Program-made: the position numbers and the translations under genes
The notes under the pieces: generated by a model
What the model saw: the letters and a program-made list of their open reading frames with translations, nothing else
Told to the model about the DNA's origin: nothing
Databases searched by the model: none
Source: Ganoderma boninense
Taxonomy: Eukaryota; Basidiomycota; Agaricomycetes; Polyporales; Polyporaceae
DNA length: 64,000 nt
Reading direction: 5' to 3'
Assembly: GCA_002900995.3 (NCBI GenBank)
Contig: CM035310.1
Span: forward strand, 2,158,138-2,222,137
Shown: positions 11,679 to 22,333 of the stretch, one piece after another
Position numbering within the stretch: position 1 is the first letter of the stretch
How the letters are laid out: the number at the start of each line of letters is the position of its first letter

Positions 11679-13479
11679 ATGACCGACAAGAGCAGTATCA
11701 TTCAAGCCCATTTCGCACTGACCGTCTATGACGTTCTCTTGGCGATATTTGACCAACTTTCGCCTATCATGTCTACAAGCCTTTCACCGTTGAACGCTCG
11801 TGATCTCAGGACATGTGCACTCGTATGTCGTGCCTGGGCTGAGCCTGCTCTGTGCACCCTCTGGAGCGATTTGCCCACTATCTTCCCCCTGTGGCATCTA
11901 CTCGCGCCTTCCGATCTCCCCTACCCGCGAACACTGTCGGAATCGGAGTCTGATTATTTTGCACCCGTGAGTTTTGCACTGTACCGACTGTCGTTCGTAT
12001 GGCTGATTCTGGCGTCTCTAGCTCATAGCCGCAAGGCTGCATGAGTCTCCCGCGCGATGGGGACAACTTTTGCGATATGCCCGCTGGGTCCGGGCCTTGG
12101 TCATAGGACAGAGTCGCTCACAGCTACAGCTGAAGCTCGCTCGCACCATTCTGGACCACAACGGAGGGGTGTCCGTCTTTCCATCTCTGAAAGAAGTCTA
12201 CTGGCTTGCCGATTCGCGACTCGACGTCAGTACATATAGTCCTCTTCTCCTGACCCCCGAACTACGGACCGCTACATTCTTCAGCCTCACCTCGGCGACG
12301 CCGGGCATGGACCACGTGGACTTCTATGACGGCAAAACGACAGAAGGCTGGCCGTCGACGCCTGGTTACGGCTTCTTAATCAACTTGGCTAGCTTGTCTC
12401 GGCATCTCACTACACTTCAGGTCTTGAGCAGGCAGCCGATCACATGCGTTTCACCCACCATGCGAGAGCTGTCGTCGTTCGATCGACTCCGCACGCTATC
12501 CCTGACATGCACCGTTTGCCATTCCATCTTCTTGTTATTCGCCGCCAAGCCATGTGTGGAGTCCATCCAGGTTTCCAATGCCGTTCCCGACGCCGGATCC
12601 GTGGCACACTGTGGCCGCACGCGCGCGTCACCCACTCTCGTCCACCTGGAGGTATCCGGCGACTGGTTATCGCTCTGTCAGCTGTTCAGCATGTTCGACG
12701 CCCCATCGCTGCAAAAAGTAACGCTCACCATCCACAACACCGAAAACTTCCTGCCGTCGGAGTACGCAGCATGCACCGCTATCTTCGCCCAAGCCGTCTC
12801 CAGCTCCGCGCTGACCAAGCTCTCACTGAACATCAGCGGCCGTGCTGCATCCCAAAGCGACGTCGCGGAAACCATGCGTTTCGAGTCCCTCGTGGCGCTG
12901 GGCCCGATCCTCGAGCCCCTCCTCGCGTTGGGCAATCTGCGCTCCTTCGCGCTCTCCTCCCCCCACGTATTCTTGTGCGTCACTGACGCGGCGCTCGAGC
13001 GCGCCGCCCGGAGCTGGCCACAGCTCGTCGACTTTGCACTGCTGGTCAAGGTCTTCGGCCGACCGTACCACAGCGGCAACGGCGAGCCTAACATGGTGCT
13101 CACCTCGCGCGCCCTGTACTTCTTCTGGCGATACTGCCCGGCGTTGCGCAAGCTCGTGCTGCCGCAGCTCGACGTGACGTCCGTCGCAGCCAAGGACCTC
13201 CCCCCGATCGCGCTGAGTGGGAACACGTCCCATGTGCTGTCCGAGCTGAAAGTCCTTATGCGGGTGCGCAATGGCGATGGTGCCTCCGAGTCTGAGGGAG
13301 ACGGCGGCTTGGACGACGGCGAGGCGAGGGCGTTGGCGGCGTATGTTCGCCGGTTGTTCCCAGGGCTAGTCCTCCACGAGGGTCATCTCCAGCTCCCCAC
13401 TGGCAGCCTCAGGGAGCAAGTTATGTGGTGTTTCCCTGCCGCCTGGATGAAGGTGTTCGCGTGTTTGGGCGAATTATGA
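11679..13479 (+). CDS. F-box domain protein, copy 2
   Basis: Two exons, 11679-11966 and 12022-13479, give 581 aa; the 55 bp intron has GTGAGT and CTAG ends and preserves frame. Residues 14-68 form a recognisable F-box: VYDVLLAIFDQLSP, then DLRTCALVCRAWAEPALCTLW. The intron follows the F-box, and exon 2 encodes a long C-terminal region with LRR-like segments (LASLSRHLTTLQVL, LVHLEVSGDWLSL, LRKLVLPQL). Predicted role: SCF complex adaptor bridging Skp1 and an unknown substrate, in cytosol or nucleus. It sits downstream of the related copy 1 in the same orientation. Large lineage-specific F-box families are common in Agaricomycetes, so proximity to mating genes need not mean function in mating. 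Confidence 0.85.
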
Positions 13480-15563
13480 GATGCTTCACCTCCCGGCGGT
13501 TTTCATCCTTTCCTTGGGCAAGGATGATCCTGGAGCCTTCTCATGTCTAGCATTGTCTGGCACGTTCCCCGCACGTCCTTGAGGTCCGGTCAATGGTCAC
13601 GCCTTCTCCTGCCTGGAGTATTCTGTTTGCACTGCACTATCGTCTCTTTGTCTAGACCCGCACATGTATGATTGCGAGCACCCCTTTTCTTGTCCTGGAC
13701 CGCTTCATAATAGAAGGGCTCATGCGGCGTCGTTAGGTCAGCTAGCATTCTGAGCTTTTACTCGCCAAAGCCAAAGGCACGTCCGGCATTGCTCCCAAGC
13801 GGGTTTACCTGGCCTTGCTGACAAGCTTGTGTGTCTTGGCACTGGAGGAGAAAACTACGATATGTCGGAGCAAGTATATCATGCGGGTGACTATTTTCTG
13901 GGGTTCATGGGGTTCGAGGTCTATGTCTTCGTATCAGGAGACGAACTACTGCCAGCGAGGAGCCCTGGATCCAGGGCGACATACTTATGATATATTCAGG
14001 TCCCATTCGGTCCTGGGTTCTTGTGAACATTGAAACGTGCCGAACACGACTTGCTATTGTTCCAAACATCGAGAACCGCTCAGCGTGCCATACACGCGCT
14101 GCGCCCTCAGTTCCGATGGCGGTCTCGGGGTGGTGGGCGGTGTTACCAAACACCTGTCATCCTTGCCCCCAACTGTACACGGACGTGACAGGATCAATTT
14201 CGGTTATCGATCCACAGTCCACCCAGGACATAACGGGCCCCCGGGATGACCTCGTCCTGGAGACGATGCCCCAAAATCAGATACGCGAGCGGCCAGTGCC
14301 AGCCTACTGCCAGCCTCTGCCAGCTGCCAGTACCTGGAGCCCTACGCCCACAGAGCGAGCATATCCGACATCGATACGCAATATATCTCGTATCATGATA
14401 TACACGCCGCCATCTGGAGGAGGGGATCTGTGCGGCCCGCCGTTCGAGATCAAAACAACTCCGAAAGACAAAAAGAGCTACGCGTGTGGTGAATACTACC
14501 GTTGCCTAATCCGGATCTCGCGTCCACGCCAGATCCCGGCGTTTAGATGCAGCTAGCGCCCGGCCTCTTATTGTGTTGGACGTTGTTGGGAAGGGCAGGT
14601 CCGCGCCGCCCCTCGGATATCGTCCCGCTCTCGGGCGGGGAAGCATGAGCGACATTGCACGAGGCGGGACTCGGGGTGGCGTGCCGAACTTGGCTGGCAC
14701 CGAGAGAGAATCCGAGAAGGGACCTCAGCTCGACACAGCAGAACGACTCGGATGAGACGTCCTATCCAACAAGAGTAGGGGAGGATTTGAGTAGTGATAT
14801 ACAAGCCGTGTTGGAAGAAGCCACAAAGAGTGTCCGAGGAAGGAGGCCAGAAGGGGCAGCTACTGAATGGGGCAACATCCCACCTGCCCGACATGGTAAA
14901 GCGCAGGTGCACGAGGCATCGCAAGGGTGTCCACCCCATGTCATACCGCGATCCGGATCTCGCCCAAGGCCCTCCCCGAGGCGCCCTCCAAGACGGATTT
15001 ATTTCTCGGAGCCCGGTCTACACAATAACGACGACTCAGATGACTCAAGCGCGCTGAGCCACCGCAACACAAGCCAGCTTTCACAGTTCACCCTCCCCGA
15101 CAGTCCCGCCAAGTCCCTAGGGGTGGCACAACAAGATCCTGCCCAGGCGAGGTCTCTGAAACAGCGGCTACACCGCCGACAAAGCGCATAACGTTCGATA
15201 TACATTGCATTCCCTGGTCTTAGCCAATCCGCGCAGCACATGTGCCGCGCAAGTCCAGACAAGCCATGATCCATCCCACCGCGCCCTGCGCAACGGCAAT
15301 AGCCCGGCCTCGCGCCCAGAACCACGCCCCGGTTAGCGGCCGTCCCGGCCTCCATCTTATTGTCAGTGTGCATTCGCCGTCCCTGGCACCGTCCACGCCA
15401 GGACCCGTGGACCATAGTTAAATAGAGGGGGCGACGACTGCCCCATCTTCCGTCGACAGAGAGCAGCCTTGCCCACTCGAGCACCTCTTCCTAGCGCAGC
15501 GAACTCCCACTTCGCTTCCAACGCCACCCCAGCTCACCAGCGCACTCCTCTACCTCATCTGCC
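13480..15563. other. Intergenic; promoter side of pheromone 2
   Basis: No convincing gene. A plus-strand frame at 14655-15191 (178 codons, Ser/Arg/Pro-rich) has no domain, and its codon use is unremarkable. The final 150 bp hold the core promoter of pheromone 2. Confidence 0.4.
15417..15426 (+). promoter_or_regulatory. TATA-like box of pheromone precursor 2
   Basis: GTTAAATAGA lies about 140 bp upstream of the ATG at 15564, matching the position of TATA-like boxes at the sister pheromone genes. Confidence 0.45.
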
Positions 15564-15683
15564 ATGGACGCGTTCTTCACCATCTCGTCTCCCGTCCCCG
15601 CCGACGAGCCCGCCGTCGAGGAGATCCTCGTCAGCGCCGACAGCACCAGCTCGTCAGAACACTCTGGCTGCGTCATCGCATAA
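15564..15683 (+). CDS. Mating pheromone precursor 2 (CaaX, CVIA)
   Basis: A 39-codon intronless gene beginning MDAFFTISSPVPADEP and ending SSSEHSGCVIA with TAA at 15681-15683. The CaaX box CVIA predicts farnesylation and methylation of the cysteine. The leader and the HSGC tail are shared with precursors 1 and 3. Acidic residues at 18-26 (VEEILVSAD) precede the likely mature segment; the exact cleavage site is not evident. The different residues just before HSGC (SSSE here, SNNY in 1, GGDN in 3) are where receptor discrimination would be expected (inference). Confidence 0.95.
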   Translation: MDAFFTISSPVPADEPAVEEILVSADSTSSSEHSGCVIA

Positions 15684-16669
15684 AACCGCCCCGACGCGAC
15701 ACCACAACACGGTCGTGCTCACCTGGTACGTCACACCGCGCGTCCTTGTCCACCGTGCCGAGCAGCTTTCTGATGTCCAGATGGCGCGCGCAGACTCGAC
15801 CCATCCACCCAACCATCCATCCACCCACCCATCATCACATCCACGACCATCCATCTTCACGCCGAGCGAGCGCGAGCGTGCACCGCACGTCCTCCGCTCA
15901 CGGTCATCCGTCACGGCATCGCCACTTCTTCGTTCACGGCGCCTTGCGTATCTTTATTGGGTGCGCGCACCCCTTTCCGGTTTCAAAACCATCTTCGACT
16001 ATCGGCATTTCTTGACATTTTCGGCTCCGCGAGGAGCGAGGAGGAGAGGAGGAAAGGAGAGAGGGGGAGGGGAGCGGGAGAGATGAGGACGACTTCGACT
16101 TCGATTCGTTCCGACTTTGTCCTGGATGCATCTAGAGACGACCCACACTCATTGTACTGTATGCACGCACGCACACATTCACGACTCACCAGCGACACGC
16201 CCATACTTGTTCTGTAGTTTAGTAATGACACCGTTTGATCTTCGCAGCCCTATATTGTGTTCCGAATTCTGTCAGGAAGAGTTAGCACCCTGTGCGGTGA
16301 AGGGGAAGCCAGGCTGACGCCACATCTTGGTCATCATGAGAACTGCGACCGCGCTAGATGATAAAACATAGAGTCATCGAGTCATCATCGACACTGAGCC
16401 TGCCATGCACATGTAACCGAAAACGGATCGTGACCAAACAGTCTGCCAGAGCATGCCTGCCTTCGACAATATCCAGGAAACCCAACCTGTTGAGTGGCAT
16501 CGAACATATCCCTATAATACAAAATCAACTTGCCCAAAAGCAAAACAAGCAGAGCGCAGAGCACAAAGCACAGAGGTGAAAGACAATATCCGTGTGTTTC
16601 CACGTGGTTCCGAGCCAGGAGCACCGCCAAACAACGAGCATGTCATGCCCCACTGACAGTCCGCTCGGA
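15684..16669. other. Intergenic between pheromone 2 and the M28 peptidase 3' end
   Basis: No supported gene. It holds a CCAT/CCAC low-complexity stretch around 15807-15855 and the two 3' flanks of convergent genes. Confidence 0.4.
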
Positions 16670-18742
16670 TCAGTCGAAGCCAGCGACATGCAGCACCGCC
16701 GCGAGCTGCGTAACGTCCAGCCGTTAGCGAACCGCATCGTGCCAAAGGACGGATAACTGCGCGTACCTCGACCTTCGCGATCGACTTGATCTGGTCGAAG
16801 TCGTACCCATCCCGTTCGCTCACATCACCTACCCCGCGACAGCCTTGTCAGCACGAACAGGAGCCTTCACTATGGCATGCAAGGAGATACGAACCAGTGT
16901 TGTGGTACATAGGGTCCTTGATGAGCCCGATTCGCTCGTACACCTGCGCCGCGGGAAAGCCATACTCGTAGAAGCGCTGATGGTCGCTCCCGCCAGGCTG
17001 CGAATCACGTCCCAATGTCAGCTCGTCTCTTGTGGTGTTGAACTAAGAACACTTACGTAGGGAGAATATCCAACTGTGAGCTCGGGGCTGTAGATCGCGG
17101 AGATATTCGCAAGGATTTGCGTGACTTCCGCGGTGCCGACCCTACCCGAGACGTCAGCGACTCCTCGCCTTCGTCGTACGCGCGCATACACTCATACTCA
17201 CAAAGCGGGGTCCGAAAGTCCGAGCTGAGGGGGCTCGCCTTCCGCATGATACGCAAGCATGTCAGCTTGGATCATCATCGTAACGTTTGCTCCGGCCTCC
17301 TTGAGCTCGCCTGTCGCACAAAGACGTCAGAACGCAAACTCGAGCGGATGCAACGAGGCAAACTGACGAGCATATACACGCGACCCGACCATGCCCTGCT
17401 CCTCGCCTGCAAAAGCGACCAGTTGCACGCGCTTTCGAAACACGACACCGCTGTTTGCGATCGCGCGTGCGATGCCGACGAGAGCACCTGTTCCCGAACC
17501 GTCGTCATTCGCCCCCGGGGCCTGCGTACTGCCGCTGTCAGTGGTTCCCCGATCGTCGTAGTGCGCCCCGAGGATGATCGTATCCGTGGTGTCAGTCGAC
17601 ACACCGTATGTGCTACCGAGGAACACGACGTATCAGACCACAGTCGGGCTTGGCTCAACGCTGTGATAAAAGGGATCGTACCAGACGACGTTCGGCGCCC
17701 ACCCCTCCCGAAAAAGCCTGAACTCGCACCGCGCACCCGTCTCCTCAATGCGCTCTCTCAGCCATTCCGCCGCAAGGAGAGCCCCCGCTGAGAGGGTGTG
17801 CCGCGTATCGATGTCGGACGACGGAGCTTCCCCGGTCAGGTGTCGGATGTCGTCTCTCAGCTGGGAGACGGAGATGCCGTCCACGACGGATGCGATAACG
17901 GGATCGAATTTGATGCCTGGCAGAACCGCCCGCAGCTTCTCCTTCGCCGCCTTCGGCACGGGGTAGAGCGGGATTGGCGCCTTCGGGAAGACCGAGTACC
18001 TCCAGAATCGGAGCAGGGTGCCGCCCGCGTCGAGCGAAGCAAGAACTGTGCCCGGGCGGAGAGCAGCACGCCGTTGTCTCCCCTGTATGCTATCTGGACC
18101 CCCGACGGCCGTGTTGGCGAAGGGCGCTATGGGGGTGTCCAGTACACGCTGCGCCACCGGGCTCGCGAGGTCGGAGCGCGGATGCGATAGGTAATTGGGT
18201 GGGGGAGCTGTCAGGTTGCCTAGGACCCACCCGAGTTCGGTTTCGAACGGCGCGTCGTAGAGCGCGGGGTCGACGCGTGTCCGCTCGAGCCAGACCAGAT
18301 GCCTCGCCGCGCCGTCTTCAAATGTAGGGACGGGTTTGTCGGACACGGGGGACGGACCGCCTTCGTCCTTCACATTCAACGCGGAGGCGGTGTTCTGTGC
18401 TCTGGGAGAGGTCCCTGCCAAGGTGCGCATAAGATATCGCCATGTTCGGGTGTGAGTAGCTCGGTCGACAGCCAAAGACGTACCATCCGGGACCACTCCA
18501 TCTCTCCACGGTTGGGTATAGACGCAGGAGCTCGGGGGCGAGCTGAACGGACGTTCCGAGGCCCAGGAGGCTGAAGGAGGACGTCCGACACGTCTCGTCG
18601 AGGATAAACGCGTGTCGTCCGCCGTGGATGCCACGATACGAGTCCCGGAGGCAGTTATATGCGCGAGGCAGAGCATCGTGCTTGAGATCGCGAGGGAGAT
18701 AAGAAGAAGAGTGACGGCCGCACCGTGGCCTGCGGCGACCAT
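16670..18742 (-). CDS. M28-family zinc metallopeptidase (aminopeptidase-like), N-terminal TM anchor
   Basis: Seven exons on the minus strand: 17682-18742, 17368-17612, 17202-17310, 17057-17141, 16895-16997, 16767-16828 and 16670-16705 (566 aa, frame continuous). Residues 3-25 (VAAGHGAAVTLLLISLAI) form a signal anchor. The region 300-360 (TRHTLSAGALLAAEWLRERI) is the usual lead-in to the M28 fold. The di-zinc site is complete: H and D of GAHYDDRG, D of GANDDGSG, EE of AGEEQG, D of IQADML and H of MYHNTGD. It should hydrolyse peptides in the secretory pathway or outside the cell. The extra N-terminal 280 residues are longer than in short secreted fungal aminopeptidases. It lies between pheromone genes 2 and 3; a role in pheromone turnover is conceivable, but nothing in the sequence shows it. 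Confidence 0.9.
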
Positions 18743-19191
18743 GGCAGGCCACCAGTCGCAGGTCGCTGGGTGGAAAAAAAGGGTGTTGCGGAAGGGTAGG
18801 AGGGGAAGGAGGCTGAGTTTAGTTCGCGGGACAAGAGTCAGGAATGATGCCGGTAGCGGGGCATGTTGGGGGGAGTTTTTGACACACCTATGGGAACACG
18901 CTGCGCTCTGCGCCGAGGGCGCGCAAAGACGGCACGGCACGGATCGAAGCCATCTTCTGCGACGTCAATTCCGATGCTAAGTAATGGTAAAATTGAGATG
19001 GGCGGCCGCTTGCGAGATGAGATGGAGCTTCACATAGCGATGAAGATGACAGGACCCAAGTTCTTCGGGCGTTGCAGAGGTGGCCGTGATGAGACCGAAA
19101 GGCAGAGCCACCTAACCCTAACCATAAGTCATCTGCTCCGGTCCCCACTCGGCAGAGGCGCTTGGGAGACGCTGGCCAGGAACCTAAGTTA
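18743..19191. other. 5' flank of the M28 gene; no gene seen
   Basis: Presumed promoter of the minus-strand peptidase. A short telomere-like CCTAACCCTAACC occurs at 19111-19123 but is only two units long and interstitial. Confidence 0.4.
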
Positions 19192-19881
19192 AGATTGGGC
19201 TCATCCACGATCCACCACTTCGCCTAAACGTGACTGATCGTGACATCACGGTGGCACGCCGTTACTCGAGGACTTATTCAAGCGCTAGCCCAGATAACTG
19301 GGCGCTTCCACGCGACATGACTTTCTGAAGGTTTGATGGGTACGATACGGGCAAGGGAAGTTCTGCTTGATGTATATCAACTATACATACATAGGGTAGA
19401 CATTCAGTATTGATATGTATGGGGTAATTGCCAGGACTGCCAGCATGGAAAAAAGCGCAAGAAGTTGACAGGTAACACTAAGCAGGACTTTGGCGGCATC
19501 GGGAGAAATTGAGACAGGCAGGAAACTGGAATGACTCCATTGCAACGCTGGAGGTCGAAATCCAAGCAAGAGTTGCGTGTTACCTCTCCCGGACCTTCGA
19601 GGCACTGTGCCCCCATCAAGCGCACGAAGGGCGTGATTTCGCCAAGGCGGGCGCCCACCTCGCTAAGGTGGACTTGTCCTCGTAAATCTATCTACATTTC
19701 GAGTGGTCATCGTTAGCCCAAAGTACGACCGATTTGTCCTCCGCACAGAGCATGTCTATCAATTATAGGAAGTCGTTGTTTCTTCCGAGCTCGTTGTGAA
19801 TTGTAGATAGATTTACAACGCTCGGTCACGGTCCCCGGCGCTCAAATAGGCGAAGTGGTGAATCGTGGATGAGCCCAATCT
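19192..19881. mobile_element. Non-autonomous TIR element (MITE-like), 690 bp, TA-flanked
   Basis: The left end 19192-19226 and right end 19847-19881 are 35 bp inverted repeats with a single mismatch (C at 19212 in the left end against T in the right). Both ends are flanked by TA (19190-19191 and 19882-19883), as expected for a Tc1/mariner-type target duplication. A second perfect 15 bp inverted pair lies inside (19682-19696 and 19802-19816). No transposase frame is present, so any movement would have depended on an enzyme elsewhere. The superfamily is inferred from the TA only. Confidence 0.75.
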
Positions 19882-20508
19882 TAGGCTCGGATGGTCGCGA
19901 GGCGCGAGCAAGGCAGATGATGCAACCACGGTCATCACTCTCGTACTGTACTCTTGAGCATACTGATCAATTCTGACTTGCTATAGGTGGTGTATCACTG
20001 GGCTGCGTCCAGGATAAGGTACAAATGCGGCGGCCCGGTCCGAGTCTTCCCTCTCCCCCTCCTCAACCTTCCAACCAAGCTCTACCCCTTCCTCCCCATA
20101 TCTCTCTCTAATGCATGCCTACACCGGGCAGCGAAACAACTCCGGTCTCCGGGTGCGGCCGATAATGAATGTGATAAGTTATCGAAATGGGGTGTGGGTC
20201 GAATGCGCGGCGTAAGGGACGTTAAGCGGCCGAGACGGAACGAAAAGGGTGCGTCGGCGCGGCGTGGTCGTAATGTTGTCGAGTCGTCGAATGATGGTGA
20301 ATGTATGGTAGGGGTATGCGGGCGTGGGTGATGGTGGTGGACATGACTCGTGCGTTGCGCACGGCAAATAATAATAATCTTTAGACTGCAGGTGAGTATG
20401 GCCGTTTCTGACCGAGGAATCTAGAGAGACTAACCAAGCGCGTTTCAAAAGGTACCCGGGAGAAGACGAAGACGAAGGTGGGTGCGGAGGACGCGAGTCT
20501 GAGAAGAC
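19882..20508. other. Intergenic; 3' flank of pheromone 3
   Basis: No supported gene. A pyrimidine-rich stretch lies near 20045-20110. Confidence 0.4.
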
Positions 20509-20628
20509 TCAAGCGATGGTGCAGCCGCTGTGGTTGTCGCCTCCGCCGTCGTCGTAGTTGATGAATTCGACGTCGGCGGCGGGCTCGTCAACGGGGACGG
20601 GAGCAGCGATGGTGAAGAAGGCGTCCAT
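20509..20628 (-). CDS. Mating pheromone precursor 3 (CaaX, CTIA)
   Basis: A 39-codon minus-strand gene, starting at 20628 with MDAFFTIAAPVPVDEP and ending GGGDNHSGCTIA before a TGA at 20509-20511. CTIA is a valid CaaX box; the Thr replaces the Val of its sister genes. The gene is too short for ordinary ORF calling and was recognised from the leader and the HSGC tail shared with precursors 1 and 2. The middle is acidic (AADVEFINYDDGGGD), so the mature peptide probably begins at or after the Asp pair (inference). A TATA-like element lies about 130 bp upstream. Confidence 0.94.
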   Translation of the reverse strand: MDAFFTIAAPVPVDEPAADVEFINYDDGGGDNHSGCTIA

Positions 20629-22333
20629 TGCGATGGTGATCTCGGGCGTGGGTGGTAGAGAGGAAGAAGCAAGTCGATGCACAGAGGTGCGTGTGCAGTA
20701 GGCTGGAAGGGCGACTGGAGACTTCGCTGTCGTCCTCGGCCCCTTGGCCCTCGGTATTTATGCAGCTTCTTTCCTCAGGTTCTCGTTGCAAGATCTTGAC
20801 AAGACGAAGAGAGGCAGATGGTGCGGGCCAATGGGACCTGGCGTTCATGGAGCGGCTATCTCCCGGGCGGGAGGTGGCGTCGCAAAGACAATAAGGAGAG
20901 CCTTCGAAGGGGTATGACGCGCGGGTGGTTTCTGAGACATTTCTTGAAAGGGCAGTTGGCCAGATTCCCAAGCGAGATGCAGCGGAATCGAGGAACCACT
21001 ATATCGCCACCGTATCTCATTACGACCCTGCGACCCTGCAACGCCCACCTCGATGGTGTGAGTGCCCCGGTATCTGGGAGGCTACGGCGGACGCACCTAG
21101 GCATGATGCATGACGCATGGCCAGACCCAGGGCGCGCAACGAGGTGCGAAACAATACGCGGTCGCCCGAAATGGTCGACTGCGGAAGAGGCGTGCCCCGT
21201 CTTCTCCGTTTGCATAATACTCAACGCTATCCTGAAATCACCAGTGGACATTGATTTTGCTGAATGAGCGTGGCTGGACCCAGGACATGAGGAGACGACC
21301 TGGGCACGTCGTTATTGTTTTGCTGGGCGCCTGCGCTCGATCGTGGCTTCGGAAAGTCGGGGGCGATCCGGGAAAGGAAGCATGAGATCTAGCCGGACCG
21401 TGTTCTCTTCCTCAACATCCTCAGCCTGCCTGCGGAAGAAGCCCGAATGGGCGCTGCAGAACACGCTAGTGGGGTGATGGCCATGCATGAGACCTGGAGA
21501 GCAACAAAAAGCACACAAGACCTATGGATCGAGTTAAGATGTGTGTGTGCCTATGAAGAGCTATCCCATATCAATGCAGGGGAGAACAGTTTGTGCTTTT
21601 TGTTTCTGCTTCGTAGACGTGAGTCTAAGTTCGTCCAGGGCAAGCGGAAGGTGAGTATAGCCGGCTATTCTTGGAATTGGGGACCCAAGGTGAGTGGTCA
21701 TGATGCCACTGGACCTGAATTGTCAGCTGTAAGCTCAGCTCAGCTTCGCAGGACAATTGATGCACACTCACCGCGCGGGAGGCGAAGAGATGAAGGGCGG
21801 ATAAGCAGGTCAGACCACGTGCACTACATACAAGTTTCGTTGCGCTGAGCAATGCTGGAGGGGCCTTGGGAACTGAGTCGTTCCGCCCTCTGCTATTTTC
21901 TAGCCATACGGACCGTACGTCGTATGTTTCACGTATTCGTTACCTGCTAAGGCGACAGGGCACAGGGAGGAAACCATACGAAGATCACTCGCGAAGGCTG
22001 ACCGTGGCAGTGATCGTCGAGCAGCCCACATGCGTTTGCAGATCGGCGTCGATGAGTTGACGATCCGGGTGAGAGAAGAATCGATAAGTTGGCATTTGCA
22101 CGAACGTTGGTCTCTCGGACGGGATATCGTCGGTCTTCTATCGCATTGCTATAATCCAATTACCAGCCAGGCCCAAAGCCAACGCGCGTTGTACGTTGAA
22201 TGCAAGGTGAGACGGAGAAGGTCGGGAGTCGGGAGTGAGTCGGAGGCCTGGGAGGGTCAGAAGAGCTCGGGGACGCGCGGACCGGATGTGCGCGCTACAC
22301 GTGACGTCACCGATCGGGGAGATCGCCACCCGG
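20629..22333. other. Intergenic; promoter of pheromone 3 and of the TPS3-like gene
   Basis: Divergent arrangement with about 1.7 kb between starts. No supported gene; short open frames on both strands overlap each other. The TPS3-like promoter would be in the last few hundred bases. Confidence 0.4.
20755..20763 (-). promoter_or_regulatory. TATA-like box of pheromone precursor 3
   Basis: Minus-strand GCATAAATA lies about 127-135 bp upstream of the ATG at 20628, in line with the other pheromone genes. Confidence 0.5.

Noticed and set aside
14655..15191. 178-codon Ser/Arg-rich plus-strand frame upstream of pheromone 2
   Set aside because: No domain, no splice support and overlapping frames on both strands; not distinguishable from chance in GC-rich DNA.
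19111..19123. Telomere-like CCTAACCCTAACC
   Set aside because: Only two units, interstitial and not extended; chance or relic.
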